Positions 44,134-53,551 are shown, counted from the stretch's first letter. The stretch is DNA of 63,346 bases from Ruminococcus sp. (GCA_031262105.1 JAISIH010000071.1:1-63346); one strand, 5' to 3'. Notes: a model not told the origin generated them from the letters alone. A program made the numbers and translations.

Positions 44134-44775
44134 ATGATGAAATGGGTTTTCGGACTTATGCTCTTGCTGTCGGTTATTTTCGGAATAATTACCGGGAACG
44201 CCGCCCCCCTGACCGAGTCTGCGCTTAATTCCTGCGTGGAGGCGGTGGAACTTTTTCTCTACCTCATCGGCGGAATGTGTATGTGGGGCGGGCTTATGCG
44301 GATTGCCGAAAAAGCCGGGCTTACGAGGGGGCTTGCGAAAATTTTCCGCCCGCTTTTTAAGCTCCTGTTCCCCGGGCTTGACCCGTCCTCGAAGGCGTAC
44401 GGGCTTATCTGCATGAATGTTGCGGCGAACGTTTTGGGGCTTGGGAATGCCGCTACGCCGATCGGGCTTAATGCCATGCACGAACTCGAGATTGAGGCAA
44501 AAAAAGCAAACCTTGATGGGACCGCCGCTTCCCGCCATATGATTGTCTTTATCGTCCTAAACACCGCTTCGATTACCCTTATTCCGCAGACTGCTGCATC
44601 GCTTCGCTTAAAACACGGCTCGCTCTCGCCGTTCGACATCTTCCCGGCGGTTATTGTCACGAGCGTTATTGCGCTTACGGCGGGGCTTTTAATCGCGCTG
44701 GTTTTTAACGCGGCAGGGAAGAAAATTTCGGCGGAAAAAGAGCGGCAATGCGATATTTCGGAGGTTAAAATTTGA
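44134..44775 (+). CDS. spmA: spore maturation protein A
   Basis: A 213-residue membrane protein of the nucleoside-recognition (Gate) domain family. MKWVFGLMLLLSVIFGIITGN at the start, GGMCMWGGLMRIAEKAGLT and NVLGLGNAATPIGLNAM match SpmA. SpmA and SpmB are needed for dehydration of the spore core in Bacillus and Clostridium. AGGGTGA precedes the ATG. It overlaps spmB by 4 bases. Confidence 0.94.
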   Translation: MMKWVFGLMLLLSVIFGIITGNAAPLTESALNSCVEAVELFLYLIGGMCMWGGLMRIAEKAGLTRGLAKIFRPLFKLLFPGLDPSSKAYGLICMNVAANVLGLGNAATPIGLNAMHELEIEAKKANLDGTAASRHMIVFIVLNTASITLIPQTAASLRLKHGSLSPFDIFPAVIVTSVIALTAGLLIALVFNAAGKKISAEKERQCDISEVKI

Positions 44776-45290
44776 ACTACACAAGCTACATAATCCCTGT
44801 TTTAATCGCGCTGATAATTGTTGCCGGGTTCGTTAAAAAGGTCGACATTTTCAACGAATTTATCGACGGCGCGGGGGAATCGTTACGGGTCGGGGTCGGA
44901 ATTCTGCCGGCGTTAATCGCACTTATGACGGCGATCGGAATGTTTAAGGCGTCCGGCGCACTCGGGGCTATTACAGATATAATCGCGCCGGCGGCTACCC
45001 TAATCGGATTTCCGCCGGAAGCTCTCCCGCTCGCGCTTATCCGCCCGATTTCGGGAAGCGGCGCTCTCGCGACGTATGAAACAATCCTCACCGAAGTTTC
45101 ACCCGACAGCTTCGCGGGGCGGGTTGCTTCGGTTATGATGGGGGCTTCGGAGACGACTTTTTACACCGTCGCCGTCTATTACGGCGCAACAAAGGTTACA
45201 AAAACAAGGCACACAATTGCTGCGTGCCTTACTTCTGATATTACTGCGTTTATTTTCAGTGCGTTGACCGTTAATTTACTTATGAATTGA
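44772..45290 (+). CDS. spmB: spore maturation protein B
   Basis: A 172-residue partner of SpmA with the same Gate fold. GILPALIALMTAIGMFKASGAL, RPISGSGALATYE and MGASETTFYTVAVYYGA are characteristic. It begins at TTG 44772, 7 bases after GGAGG at 44760-44764, inside the spmA stop codon, so translation is coupled. Its end overlaps the convergent carD gene by 11 bases. Presence of both genes indicates a spore former. Confidence 0.93.
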   Translation: MNYTSYIIPVLIALIIVAGFVKKVDIFNEFIDGAGESLRVGVGILPALIALMTAIGMFKASGALGAITDIIAPAATLIGFPPEALPLALIRPISGSGALATYETILTEVSPDSFAGRVASVMMGASETTFYTVAVYYGATKVTKTRHTIAACLTSDITAFIFSALTVNLLMN

Positions 45291-45894
45291 TTGGGGCTGT
45301 GTCGGGGGCGGCGGCGGCTGTATCGGGGCTGTCGGCGGCGGCTGTGTCCGGGTTGTCGGCGGGGTTGTCGGCGGCTGTGTCCGGGTTGTCGGGGGCGGCA
45401 CCCTCAAGACGGTCTGTGATGAAATTCTCAACCGATTCGTAGGGAATTTTCAAGACGAACGCAAACTCGGAGTAGAGGATATTTTCGGCGGCTTTCATGC
45501 TCTTGTCGTCCGCGACAGGGAGCTTTTTGTTATGCTCGCGCTGTTTTTCGCGAAAACCGTATAAGGCGCGTGTTAAACCTATAAGCCGACGGAAATCGCC
45601 GCTCTGTAAAACTTCGCGAGAGTCCGATTTCCGCTGGTTATTATCATCGTCCCATTCGTCCGGAATATCCGGCATGGAGTCGATCAAATCTAAAATCTCC
45701 GCCTCTGTCATGACCCTCCGAACCCTGTCGGAGAGCTTTTCTTCTTCGACGTAATATGTCGAACTTTTCGAGTCTATGGGAAGAAGAATACAGTATGCTT
45801 CTTCTTTGCCGGAGAAGTTTTTCTTCTCGATACGATCGAATTTGCATACGCCGTTTACACCGTAAACTACGTAATCGCCGACGCTGTATTCCAC
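45280..45894 (-). CDS. CarD-family transcription regulator with repeat tail
   Basis: A 204-residue protein starting at GTG 45894, 9 bases after GGAGG. The N-terminal RNA-polymerase-interacting domain (about 1-60) is clear: YSVGDYVVYGVNGVCKFDRIEKKNF and YYVEEEKL. A helical domain of about 100 residues that binds promoter DNA follows. CarD/CdnL proteins stabilise the open promoter complex. The last 40 residues are a low-complexity Asp-Thr-Ala-Pro tail (PDTAADNP units). The gene converges on spmB with an 11-base overlap. Confidence 0.9.
   Translation of the reverse strand: MEYSVGDYVVYGVNGVCKFDRIEKKNFSGKEEAYCILLPIDSKSSTYYVEEEKLSDRVRRVMTEAEILDLIDSMPDIPDEWDDDNNQRKSDSREVLQSGDFRRLIGLTRALYGFREKQREHNKKLPVADDKSMKAAENILYSEFAFVLKIPYESVENFITDRLEGAAPDNPDTAADNPADNPDTAAADSPDTAAAAPDTAPINS
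45283..45410 (-). repeat. Asp/Pro/Ala repeats at the carD 3' end
   Basis: GC-rich near-repeats of GTCGGCGGCTGTGTCCGG type (plus strand) encode DNPDTAA and DSPDTAA units to the C-terminus. The stop codon lies within the spmB coding end. Confidence 0.75.
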
Positions 45895-45995
45895 TGCTCT
45901 TCCTCCGTTTGGTTGATATATATATTTATTATAGACCTTAAATATGGACTGCGTATAGTCAAAATGTGGACAAAAATTAAAAATCGGGGAAAGGG

Positions 45996-46024
45996 TTGCA
46001 AAAAATTTTATTTTGTGTTACAAT
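45996..46024 (+). promoter_or_regulatory. promoter of the ruvC operon
   Basis: TTGCAA and TACAAT with a 17-base spacer, about 70 bases upstream of the ruvC ATG. It is probably the main promoter for a long plus-strand run of genes. Confidence 0.7.
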
Positions 46025-46095
46025 ATACTTATATATGATTGATTATTGACATTTTCTGGGTTAATTATTCATGCGCGGTAGATGGAGCAGGTTAA

Positions 46096-46602
46096 ATGAG
46101 AATTCTCGGTATCGACCCGGGTTATGCGATTGTCGGATTCGGTGTGACTGACTTTGACGGATATAAATTCAAGACAATTTCATTCGGCGCGATAACGACG
46201 GATGCCGGAACGCCCTTTAACCTTCGTCTCAAGGCAATTTTCGACGACATGAACCGCATTATAAAACTTTACGAGCCGGATTCAATCGCCGTCGAGAAGC
46301 TTTTTTTCAACACGAACCAAAAGACGGGAATTGACGTTGCGGAGGCAAGAGGGGTTATAATTCTTTCCGCCGTAAATCTTGGCGTTCCGGTTTACGAATA
46401 TACCCCGCTACAGGTTAAGCAATCGGTCGTCGGATATGGGCGAGCCGAAAAAAATCAGGTCATGCAGATGACAAAGTCTATCCTCGGTCTTCGCGAAGTT
46501 CCGAAGCCCGATGATGCGGCAGATGCCCTCGCAATCGCAATCTGCCACGGGCATTCTGCCCCGAGGACAGAGGCGAGAGGACAGAATACAGAATTAGGTT
46601 AA
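46096..46602 (+). CDS. ruvC: Holliday junction resolvase RuvC
   Basis: The endonuclease that cuts Holliday junctions. Catalytic acids are visible in ILGIDPGYAIVGFG, VEKLFFNTNQKT and KPDDAADALAIAICH. It has 168 residues. The last 13 or so, from about SAPRTEARGQNTELG, are encoded by the GAGGACAGA repeat and go beyond the conserved fold. GGAG precedes the ATG by 8 bases. ruvA follows after 3 bases. Confidence 0.95.
   Translation: MRILGIDPGYAIVGFGVTDFDGYKFKTISFGAITTDAGTPFNLRLKAIFDDMNRIIKLYEPDSIAVEKLFFNTNQKTGIDVAEARGVIILSAVNLGVPVYEYTPLQVKQSVVGYGRAEKNQVMQMTKSILGLREVPKPDDAADALAIAICHGHSAPRTEARGQNTELG
46562..46591. repeat. GAGGACAGA-family repeat in the ruvC 3' end
   Basis: The sequence GAGGACAGAGGCGAGAGG followed by ACAGAATACAGAA matches, in reverse complement, the repeats at 40828-40924 and, in the same orientation, those at 51260. 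Here it supplies the final codons of ruvC. Confidence 0.8.
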
Positions 46603-46605
46603 ATT

Positions 46606-47217
46606 ATGATATATTCACTTCGCGGAAAAATCCTTAAAAAAACTATCGACAGCGTTGTAATTGACTGCGCCGGGGTCGGGTATTCCTGCCGCTCAAGCCT
46701 TAATACTCTTGCGGCTTGCGAGGCTGTCGGCGCGGAACAGACGCTCCTTACGCATATGCACGTGACCGAAAATGCGGTTGAACTTTTCGGCTTCGCGGAC
46801 GAACAGGAAAAAAGCTGTTTTGAGATGCTAATCTCCGTCTCGGGCGTAGGACCGAAGGGGGCTCTTGCCGTTTTGTCAAGCCTTTCGCCGCAAACTTTCG
46901 CGCTGTCCGTCGCGGCGGAGGATGTTGCCGCTTTCAAAGGCATAAAGGGCGTCGGCGCGAAAACCGCATCACGTATTATCTTAGAGCTTAAGGACAAGCT
47001 TAAAAAGCAATCGGGCGACCTCGGCAATTTAGCAGATTTTATACCGAAAAGCAGCACACAAGCGAAGAATTCAAACGCCTCCGAAGCAGTCGCGGCACTG
47101 TGTGTTCTCGGCTTTTCGCAGACCGAAGCAGTCCACGCCGTTTCGGGTCTTCCCTCCGACCAGTCCGCACAGGATATGATAAAAAGCGCGTTAAAATCCC
47201 TCTCGTCAATAAAATGA
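46606..47217 (+). CDS. ruvA: Holliday junction branch migration protein RuvA
   Basis: RuvA binds the four-way junction and loads RuvB. The OB-fold N-terminus (MIYSLRGKILKKTIDSVVIDCAGVGYSC), two helix-hairpin-helix motifs (LISVSGVGPKGALAVLS and FKGIKGVGAKTASRIILELKDKL) and the C-terminal RuvB-binding domain (SEAVAALCVLGFSQTEA) are complete. It has 203 residues. Confidence 0.96.
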   Translation: MIYSLRGKILKKTIDSVVIDCAGVGYSCRSSLNTLAACEAVGAEQTLLTHMHVTENAVELFGFADEQEKSCFEMLISVSGVGPKGALAVLSSLSPQTFALSVAAEDVAAFKGIKGVGAKTASRIILELKDKLKKQSGDLGNLADFIPKSSTQAKNSNASEAVAALCVLGFSQTEAVHAVSGLPSDQSAQDMIKSALKSLSSIK

Positions 47218-47234
47218 AAGGCGACAGCCGGAAT

Positions 47235-47268
47235 TCTGTCATCTGTCTTCCGGCATCTGTCCTCTGTT
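47235..47268. repeat. CTGTCATCTGTCTTCC repeat before the phosphodiesterase gene
   Basis: A degenerate copy of the CTGTCYTCT repeat family occupies the gap after ruvA, up to 4 bases before the next start codon, where a ribosome site would be expected. Confidence 0.7.
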
Positions 47269-47271
47269 ATT

Positions 47272-48423
47272 ATGCTATGCTCACCGAATTACGGCAACAG
47301 TATAATTAACGTAATCTCCTCGATAAGGAGGTTTTATCGCTTTGCCTACCTGTATCCGACGATTGAAAAACTTGATATCGCCCTCGATAAAAATTACTCA
47401 AACACCATTGTAATTTTTATCGACGGAATGGGCTCGGATATTTTACGGAAAAATGTTAAAAACGGCGATTTCTTAAAAACGCATAAGGTTTCCGACATAA
47501 CCTCTGTGTTCCCGTCAGGGGGCGTTCCGGCACTCGCTTCGATACTTTCGGGCGTTGCGCCGAATGAACACGGCAACCTCGGACGGCTCCTTTATTTCAA
47601 AGAATTCGGCGTAACTTACGATATGTACGCGAAAAAGATGTGGCGAACCGACATTCCCGTAAATATCGGCGCGGAAACAACCCTCGCGTTTGAAGATATA
47701 TTCGCGGATTTTTCTGTCACTGGGAAGAACCGCCCCTCCCGCCGCACAGACACATTCGTACTTTCGGACGACATTCTCCACACCTCGACCACGCAGATTT
47801 TATGCAAATCTTTCGATGATATTTGCCGTAAGCTTTCCGACATTTCACGCTCTGCCGCCGACACCTTCTCCCTCGTTTACTGGACAGGCACTGCGAACAC
47901 AATTCGCGCCGGCGGAACGTCTTCGGAAGAACTCTATCGCGAACTTTCGGGGATTAATAATTCTCTGCAGACCTTATGCAAAACCCTCAAAGACACCCTC
48001 GTTATAATTACCTCTACGAGCGGTTTTATCGACTCCGAGACGGTTGATCTTGCGGATTTCCCCGCGCTTTGCGACTGCTTTTATATGAGTCCGATTTTAG
48101 AACCACGTGCCGCAAGTTTTTTCATAAAACCTGACAGGCTCGAGAGTTTCACCTACAATTTCTCCGAAGCTTTCGGAAAAGAGTTTTTGCTCTATCCGAA
48201 ATCAGAGGCGGTAAGGCTTTTCGGGGCGTATCGCCCGCATTTTAAGACGGACGATTTTATCGGCGATTTTATTGCCGCCGCGACCGGAAAAATATCGCTT
48301 AGTTACGTCGCAAAACGGCGTACGGCAAAGGCTTTTACCGGCGGGATTACCGAAGAAGAAATGCTTGTTCCGCTTATAATCTGTTCCACCGAAAAAGCTA
48401 TCGAATATGAAGCTTTAATTTAA
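47272..48423 (+). CDS. alkaline phosphatase superfamily phosphodiesterase/nucleotide pyrophosphatase
   Basis: A 383-residue protein with the metal site TIVIFIDGMGSDIL, the nucleophile region FPSGGVPALASILSGVAPNEHGN, and an N-terminus (NYGNSIINVISSI) typical of a clostridial family annotated as alkaline phosphatase or type I phosphodiesterase. No signal peptide is seen, so it is probably cytosolic. It interrupts the usual ruvA-ruvB pair. No ribosome site is seen before the ATG. The substrate is unknown. Confidence 0.82.
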   Translation: MLCSPNYGNSIINVISSIRRFYRFAYLYPTIEKLDIALDKNYSNTIVIFIDGMGSDILRKNVKNGDFLKTHKVSDITSVFPSGGVPALASILSGVAPNEHGNLGRLLYFKEFGVTYDMYAKKMWRTDIPVNIGAETTLAFEDIFADFSVTGKNRPSRRTDTFVLSDDILHTSTTQILCKSFDDICRKLSDISRSAADTFSLVYWTGTANTIRAGGTSSEELYRELSGINNSLQTLCKTLKDTLVIITSTSGFIDSETVDLADFPALCDCFYMSPILEPRAASFFIKPDRLESFTYNFSEAFGKEFLLYPKSEAVRLFGAYRPHFKTDDFIGDFIAAATGKISLSYVAKRRTAKAFTGGITEEEMLVPLIICSTEKAIEYEALI

Positions 48424-48465
48424 GAAATTATAAAAATACGCACATTTTTTCAAGGATAAAATAAA

Positions 48466-49536
48466 ATGTTAGAAACATCCTCATTTGAGTTTGACGACGA
48501 TTTGTCGGATAGGCTCGTAAGCCCGAAAGAGACGGAACTCGACACAACCGACGACATTGACTTAACCTTACGCCCGAAAACCCTCTCGGAATATATCGGG
48601 CAGGATAAGGTTAAGGAAAATATGTCCGTCTTTATTGAGGCGGCGAAAAAGCGGACCGAACCCCTCGACCATGTGCTTTTATACGGTCCTCCGGGGCTTG
48701 GGAAGACCACGCTTTCCTGCATTATTGCACATGAAATGGGGGTAAATATCCGCATAACGTCCGGTCCGGCAATTGAAAAAGCCGGAGACTTAGCGGCACT
48801 CCTCACGAATCTAAACCAAAATGATGTGCTTTTTATCGACGAAATCCACCGCTTAAACCGTCAGGTTGAGGAGATAATGTACCCCGCGCTTGAAGACTTC
48901 GCCCTCGATATTATCGTCGGGAAAGGTCCTGCGGCGCGTTCTATACGCCTTGATCTGCCGAAATTTACGCTTATCGGCGCAACAACCCGCGCCGGACAGC
49001 TTTCGGCACCGCTCCGCGATCGCTTCGGCGTTATCATGCGGCTTGAACTCTACACATTTGAACAGCTCACCGATATTGTTCTGCGTTCAAGCGTTATTTT
49101 GGGGATACCATGCGACAAAAAGGGTGCTTTTGAAATCGCGAAACGCTCGCGGGGAACGCCGCGTATTGCTAACCGTCTGCTTAAGCGTGTACGGGACTTT
49201 GCGGAGGTTTTGGGCAGCGGAAAGGTTACGGAAGAGATTGCGAAAATTGCCCTCGACAGGCTCGAAATTGATTCACTGGGACTTGACGGAATGGACAAGA
49301 GATTTTTGGAGATGATTATTAAGGGGTACGGCGGCGGACCCGTCGGACTTGAGACGCTCGCGTCGGCAATCGGCGAAGAGTCGATAACCCTTGAGGACGT
49401 CTGCGAACCGTATCTTATGCAGCTCGGGTTTATATCAAGAACGCCCAGAGGGCGCTGCGTAACCGCCCTCGCCTACAACCACTTGGGAATTACCGCGCCG
49501 GCGAATGTTAATCCGGCACAGATAAGTTTATTATAA
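48466..49536 (+). CDS. ruvB: Holliday junction branch migration ATPase RuvB
   Basis: The hexameric motor for branch migration. [18 protein letters not shown], Walker [13 protein letters not shown], Walker [12 protein letters not shown], sensor [20 protein letters not shown] and the C-terminal winged helix [10 protein letters not shown] are all present. It has 356 residues, normal length. AAGGA precedes the ATG. It is separated from ruvA by the phosphodiesterase gene. Confidence 0.97.
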   Translation: MLETSSFEFDDDLSDRLVSPKETELDTTDDIDLTLRPKTLSEYIGQDKVKENMSVFIEAAKKRTEPLDHVLLYGPPGLGKTTLSCIIAHEMGVNIRITSGPAIEKAGDLAALLTNLNQNDVLFIDEIHRLNRQVEEIMYPALEDFALDIIVGKGPAARSIRLDLPKFTLIGATTRAGQLSAPLRDRFGVIMRLELYTFEQLTDIVLRSSVILGIPCDKKGAFEIAKRSRGTPRIANRLLKRVRDFAEVLGSGKVTEEIAKIALDRLEIDSLGLDGMDKRFLEMIIKGYGGGPVGLETLASAIGEESITLEDVCEPYLMQLGFISRTPRGRCVTALAYNHLGITAPANVNPAQISLL

Positions 49537-49551
49537 TTAGGAGCAATATAT

Positions 49552-50916
49552 ATGGGCAAACTTTTCGGCACTGACGGTGCAAGGGGCGTGGCGGTCACGG
49601 AGCTAACCTGTGAGATTGCCATGCAGATAGGGCGTGCGGCGGCGATGGTGCTTGCGAAGGAATCGGGGCATACGGAGCTTAATTTTCTAATCGGGAAGGA
49701 CACGCGTGTTTCGTGCGATGTGCTTGAAGCGGCGCTTGCGGCGGGGATAGCCTCTGTCGGGGGGAACTGTAACTTAGCGGGGACCCTGCCGACTCCGGCG
49801 GTGTCTTTCCTTACAAATTCGCGCGGATACACGGCAGGGATAATGATTTCGGCTTCGCACAACAGCTTTGAATATAACGGCATAAAACTTTTCGCCTCGA
49901 CGGGCTATAAGCTGCCGGACGAGACGGAGGAAGAGATTGAAGCCCTCATCTTCGAGAATCCCGAGCGGATCACAGCCGCGCTTAAGTCCGCCGAAAAGGT
50001 CGGGCGGATTGTCCATGATAAGACTGCCGCGGCTGAATATGTTAAGCATATTACGGATGCAGTTTCGGGGTTAAAGCTTTCTAACACGCGGATTGCGATT
50101 GATTGCGCGAACGGTGCTTCTTATATTACGGCGGAGAAAATTTTCGCCGCGTTTGATGCGAAAGTTTTCCTTATAAACGCCGCACCGAACGGGGTTAACA
50201 TTAACAAAAAGTGCGGCTCAACCGACATGAACACGCTCATTAGTTTTGTTAAGGATAAAAAATGCGACATCGGTCTTGCTTTCGACGGGGACGCGGACAG
50301 GTGCCTTGCTGTTGACGAAACAGGTGCAATTATCGACGGAGACAGGCTTATTGCGATTTTTGCAAAGGACATGAAGGAGAAAGAAACGCTCGAAAAATCG
50401 ACAGCCGTTGTTACGGTTATGACGAATTTGGGCTTCCTCGAATATGCCGAAAAAAACGGCGTAAATGTTTTGTCAACCAAAGTCGGCGACCGCTACATAC
50501 TCGAGCAGATGGTCGATAAGGGTTATAACCTCGGCGGCGAACAATCCGGACATATAATCTTCCGCGACCACGCGACAACCGGGGACGGCGAACTTACCGC
50601 CGTTAAACTTCTCGAAGTCATGAAGCAGACCGGAAAACCGCTGTCGGAGCTTGCGGCGGTTATGTCCGTTTATCCGCAGGTTATGCTAAATGTAACAATT
50701 CCGCCGGAATTCAAGGAACGTTGGAAAAACGAAACCGAAGTCAGCGAATTAATAGATGCCGCGAAGGCAGAACTCGGCAGCGCGGGGCGTATACTCGTGC
50801 GTGAGAGCGGGACAGAGCCTCTTATCCGTGTCATGGCGGAGGGCAAAGATTTCAAGCAGATTAACCGCCTTGCGGGGGAAATCGCCGCAAAAATCGGGGA
50901 AAGAATTAAAAAGTGA
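49552..50916 (+). CDS. glmM: phosphoglucosamine mutase
   Basis: It interconverts glucosamine-6- and -1-phosphate for UDP-GlcNAc and peptidoglycan. MGKLFGTDGARGVA begins the protein. The phosphoserine loop is MISASHNSFEYNGIK (usually SHNPxEDNG), the metal loop FDGDADRCLAVD, the sugar loop GGEQSGH and the phosphate site RESGTEPLIRVMAEG. It has 454 residues. AGGAG stands before the ATG. Its last base overlaps the next gene. Confidence 0.95.
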   Translation: MGKLFGTDGARGVAVTELTCEIAMQIGRAAAMVLAKESGHTELNFLIGKDTRVSCDVLEAALAAGIASVGGNCNLAGTLPTPAVSFLTNSRGYTAGIMISASHNSFEYNGIKLFASTGYKLPDETEEEIEALIFENPERITAALKSAEKVGRIVHDKTAAAEYVKHITDAVSGLKLSNTRIAIDCANGASYITAEKIFAAFDAKVFLINAAPNGVNINKKCGSTDMNTLISFVKDKKCDIGLAFDGDADRCLAVDETGAIIDGDRLIAIFAKDMKEKETLEKSTAVVTVMTNLGFLEYAEKNGVNVLSTKVGDRYILEQMVDKGYNLGGEQSGHIIFRDHATTGDGELTAVKLLEVMKQTGKPLSELAAVMSVYPQVMLNVTIPPEFKERWKNETEVSELIDAAKAELGSAGRILVRESGTEPLIRVMAEGKDFKQINRLAGEIAAKIGERIKK

Positions 50917-51830
50917 TTGAGAAAGCTTCAAACTGGCGGGACTATGAACTCGTTGATTGCAGTTCGGGCGAAAAGTTAGAACGATTCGGCAAGTATAAGT
51001 TCATCCGCCCCGATCCGCAGATTATCTGGAAGACCGCAAAGAACGCGGATTGGGACAGTGCAGATGCACATTATATCCGCTCTGAAAAGGGCGGCGGGCG
51101 TTGGGAATATAAAACCGCCGCCGCAAAAGAACGGCAGGTAATCCGCTACGATTCGCCCGGCGGCGAACTCCGTTTTATCGTAAAACCAACCGATTTCAAG
51201 CACATGGGGATCTTCCCCGAACAGGCGGCGAATTGGGACAGGGTACAAAAGCTGATCGCAGAGGCGAGAGGACAGAGGACAGAGGACAGAAATTCGGACG
51301 GCAATATTAACGCGCCGAACATACTTAACCTTTTTGCGTATACCGGCGGGGCTACTATTGCCGCCGCGAAAGCCGGAGCGAGGGTTTGTCATGTTGATGC
51401 GGCGAAAGGCATGGTTTCTTGGGCGAGAGAAAATGCTCTTGAAAGCGGTCTTAATGATGCGCCGATACGGTGGATTACCGACGACTGCGCAAAATTTGTA
51501 CAGCGCGAAATACGCCGCGGCGTGCGTTACGACGGCATAATAATGGACCCTCCCTCCTATGGCAGAGGTCCGGGCGGCGAACTCTGGAAGCTTGAAGATA
51601 ACCTCTTTGAAATGGCGGAACTTGCGGCAAAACTCCTGTCGGACAAACCCCTCTTCTTCATGCTAAACAGCTACACAACCGGGCTTTCTGCGGAGGTTAT
51701 GGAGTATCTTTTGCGAAGCATCTTGCCCGAAATGAATGTGACGTCTTTTGTGCTGGGGCTGCCGGTTAAAGGTTCCGAAAACGCCCTGCCATGCGGCTCT
51801 ACAGCCCTTGCTACTAATCATGAAAGTTAA
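50913..51830 (+). CDS. RlmI-like class I SAM-dependent rRNA methyltransferase
   Basis: A 305-residue methyltransferase starting at GTG, overlapping the glmM stop (GTGA). The SAM-binding motif I is [18 protein letters not shown] and the catalytic-type motif [23 protein letters not shown]. It resembles the C-terminal part of RlmI/RlmL-type m5C or m2G enzymes but lacks a PUA domain. The linker before motif I contains [11 protein letters not shown], encoded by the GAGGACAGA repeat. The exact RNA site is unknown. Confidence 0.85.
   Translation: MIEKASNWRDYELVDCSSGEKLERFGKYKFIRPDPQIIWKTAKNADWDSADAHYIRSEKGGGRWEYKTAAAKERQVIRYDSPGGELRFIVKPTDFKHMGIFPEQAANWDRVQKLIAEARGQRTEDRNSDGNINAPNILNLFAYTGGATIAAAKAGARVCHVDAAKGMVSWARENALESGLNDAPIRWITDDCAKFVQREIRRGVRYDGIIMDPPSYGRGPGGELWKLEDNLFEMAELAAKLLSDKPLFFMLNSYTTGLSAEVMEYLLRSILPEMNVTSFVLGLPVKGSENALPCGSTALATNHES
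51260..51290. repeat. GAGGACAGA-family repeat inside the methyltransferase gene
   Basis: GAGGCGAGAGGACAGAGG followed by further GACAGAGGACAGA units lies in frame in a surface linker and adds about 11 residues. It is the same family as at 40828, 46562 and 47235. Confidence 0.85.
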
Positions 51831-51835
51831 ATTTA

Positions 51836-52684
51836 ATGGAAAACATTATCGAAATAAAAGACGTAAATTTTCGCTATCATAACTCGGACGAGGAAGATCT
51901 CGGCGTAAACGTCCTCGAGCATATTAACCTTAACATTAAAAAAGGCGAATTTGTTGCGATATTAGGGCATAACGGCTCGGGGAAATCGACTCTTGCGAAG
52001 CTCTGCAACGCGATTTTAACACCCTCCTCGGGCGTGGTTTTGTCGTACGGTTTCGACACCTCCGATGAACAAAATCTTTTCGATATAAGAAAAAAAATCG
52101 GAATGGTTTTTCAAAATCCCGATAATCAGCTTGTTGCGACGGTTGTTGAAGAAGACGTGGCGTTCGGACTCGAAAATATCGGCGTTCCGACCGACGAAAT
52201 GCGAAAACGCGTTGACGAAGCACTTCGCGCCGTTGATATGTACGAATATCGCGAACACGCCCCGCACAAGCTTTCGGGCGGACAAAAACAGCGCGTTGCG
52301 ATTGCCGGAATTATCGCGATGAAGCCCGAATGTATCGTTTTAGACGAGCCTACAGCAATGCTTGATCCGCGCGGGCGAAATGAAGTTATGAACACAATTC
52401 GGATGCTTAACCGTGACTATGGAATTACGATTGTTCTCATAACACACTACATGGAAGAGGCGGCGGAAGCGGACAGAATTATCGTGATTGATGGCGGCGC
52501 AGTCATGCTTGACGGGAAGCCGGAGGACGTTTTCTCGCAGGTCGCGCTTCTTAAATCTGTCGGGCTTGATGTGCCGCAGGTTACCGATTTAATGTATTGC
52601 CTAAAAGAGCAGGGGTTCCCTGCCGACACGCATATTATCAGCGAAGAAGCGGCTTTCGATCTGCTCTATCGCCTTCTTTTATAG
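51836..52684 (+). CDS. ecfA1: ECF transporter ATPase EcfA1
   Basis: One of two ABC ATPases that energise energy-coupling-factor vitamin transporters. Walker [16 protein letters not shown]-loop [20 protein letters not shown] (the DNQLVA mark of EcfA1), signature [13 protein letters not shown] and Walker [13 protein letters not shown]. It has 282 residues. The ecfA1-ecfA2-ecfT order is standard. The module can serve several S components, among them FolT in this window. Confidence 0.95.
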   Translation: MENIIEIKDVNFRYHNSDEEDLGVNVLEHINLNIKKGEFVAILGHNGSGKSTLAKLCNAILTPSSGVVLSYGFDTSDEQNLFDIRKKIGMVFQNPDNQLVATVVEEDVAFGLENIGVPTDEMRKRVDEALRAVDMYEYREHAPHKLSGGQKQRVAIAGIIAMKPECIVLDEPTAMLDPRGRNEVMNTIRMLNRDYGITIVLITHYMEEAAEADRIIVIDGGAVMLDGKPEDVFSQVALLKSVGLDVPQVTDLMYCLKEQGFPADTHIISEEAAFDLLYRLLL

Positions 52685-52693
52685 GAATAAAAA

Positions 52694-53548
52694 ATGTCGA
52701 TTGTACAAACAGAAAATTTAACCTACACATACAGCCTCGGGACGCCTTTTGAAAAAACGGCGGTTAAGGACGTTAACATCGCGATTGACGAAGGGGAACT
52801 CTGCGGAATTATCGGGCATACCGGCTCCGGGAAATCTACCCTTATTCAACATCTCAACGGTCTTGTTAAGCCCACCTCCGGCAGCGTTTTTATCGACGGG
52901 CAAAACATCTGGGATAAGGGCGTAAAAATCCGCGATATTCGCTTCAAAGTCGGGCTTGTTTTTCAATATCCCGAGTACCAAATCTTCGAGGACACGGTCT
53001 TCAAAGACATTGCATTCGGACCGAAAAATATGGGGCTTTCGGAAGACGAAGTTTCAAGGCGGGTTAAGGATTCCGCGGAGATTGTCGGGCTTCGTCCCGA
53101 GACTCTCGGGAAGTCACCGTTTGAACTTTCGGGCGGGCAAAAAAGGCGTGTTGCAATCGCCGGAGTTATGGCGATGGAGCCGAAAGTCTTAATCCTTGAC
53201 GAGCCTGTGGCGGGGCTTGACCCTAAGGGCCGCGAAAAAATCCTCGCGCAGATCAAGCGTTATCGCGACGAAAAAAACGCAACTGTCCTCCTCATCTCGC
53301 ACAGCATGGAAGACGTTGCGCGTTTTACAACGAAAATTTTAGTCATGGAAAACGGCGGAGTTTTCTGTTACGACACGCCGCCGAAAGTCTTCGGCAGAGC
53401 GGCAGAGCTTGCCTCTATGGGGCTTTCCGTTCCGCAGATAACAAGGGTTATAAACCGCTTAAAATCCGCCGGAATTGACATTCCGGGCGATATTTACACC
53501 GTCGAATACGCCGTAAAAAAGATTAATGAATACCTCGCTCGAAAGTAA
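52694..53548 (+). CDS. ecfA2: ECF transporter ATPase EcfA2
   Basis: The second ATPase of the ECF module. Walker A IGHTGSGKSTLIQHL, Q-loop FQYPEYQIFEDTVFKDIAFGPKN (the YPEYQLFE-type EcfA2 mark), signature LSGGQKRRVAIAG and Walker B VLILDEPVAGLDPKG. It has 284 residues. It lies 9 bases after ecfA1 with GGAATAAAAA before the ATG. Confidence 0.95.
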   Translation: MSIVQTENLTYTYSLGTPFEKTAVKDVNIAIDEGELCGIIGHTGSGKSTLIQHLNGLVKPTSGSVFIDGQNIWDKGVKIRDIRFKVGLVFQYPEYQIFEDTVFKDIAFGPKNMGLSEDEVSRRVKDSAEIVGLRPETLGKSPFELSGGQKRRVAIAGVMAMEPKVLILDEPVAGLDPKGREKILAQIKRYRDEKNATVLLISHSMEDVARFTTKILVMENGGVFCYDTPPKVFGRAAELASMGLSVPQITRVINRLKSAGIDIPGDIYTVEYAVKKINEYLARK

Positions 53549-53551
53549 GAT

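Noticed and set aside
46096-49536. ruv cluster as broken or rearranged
   Set aside because: All three genes are complete. The intervening phosphodiesterase gene is intact and in the same direction, so this is an insertion in gene order, not damage.
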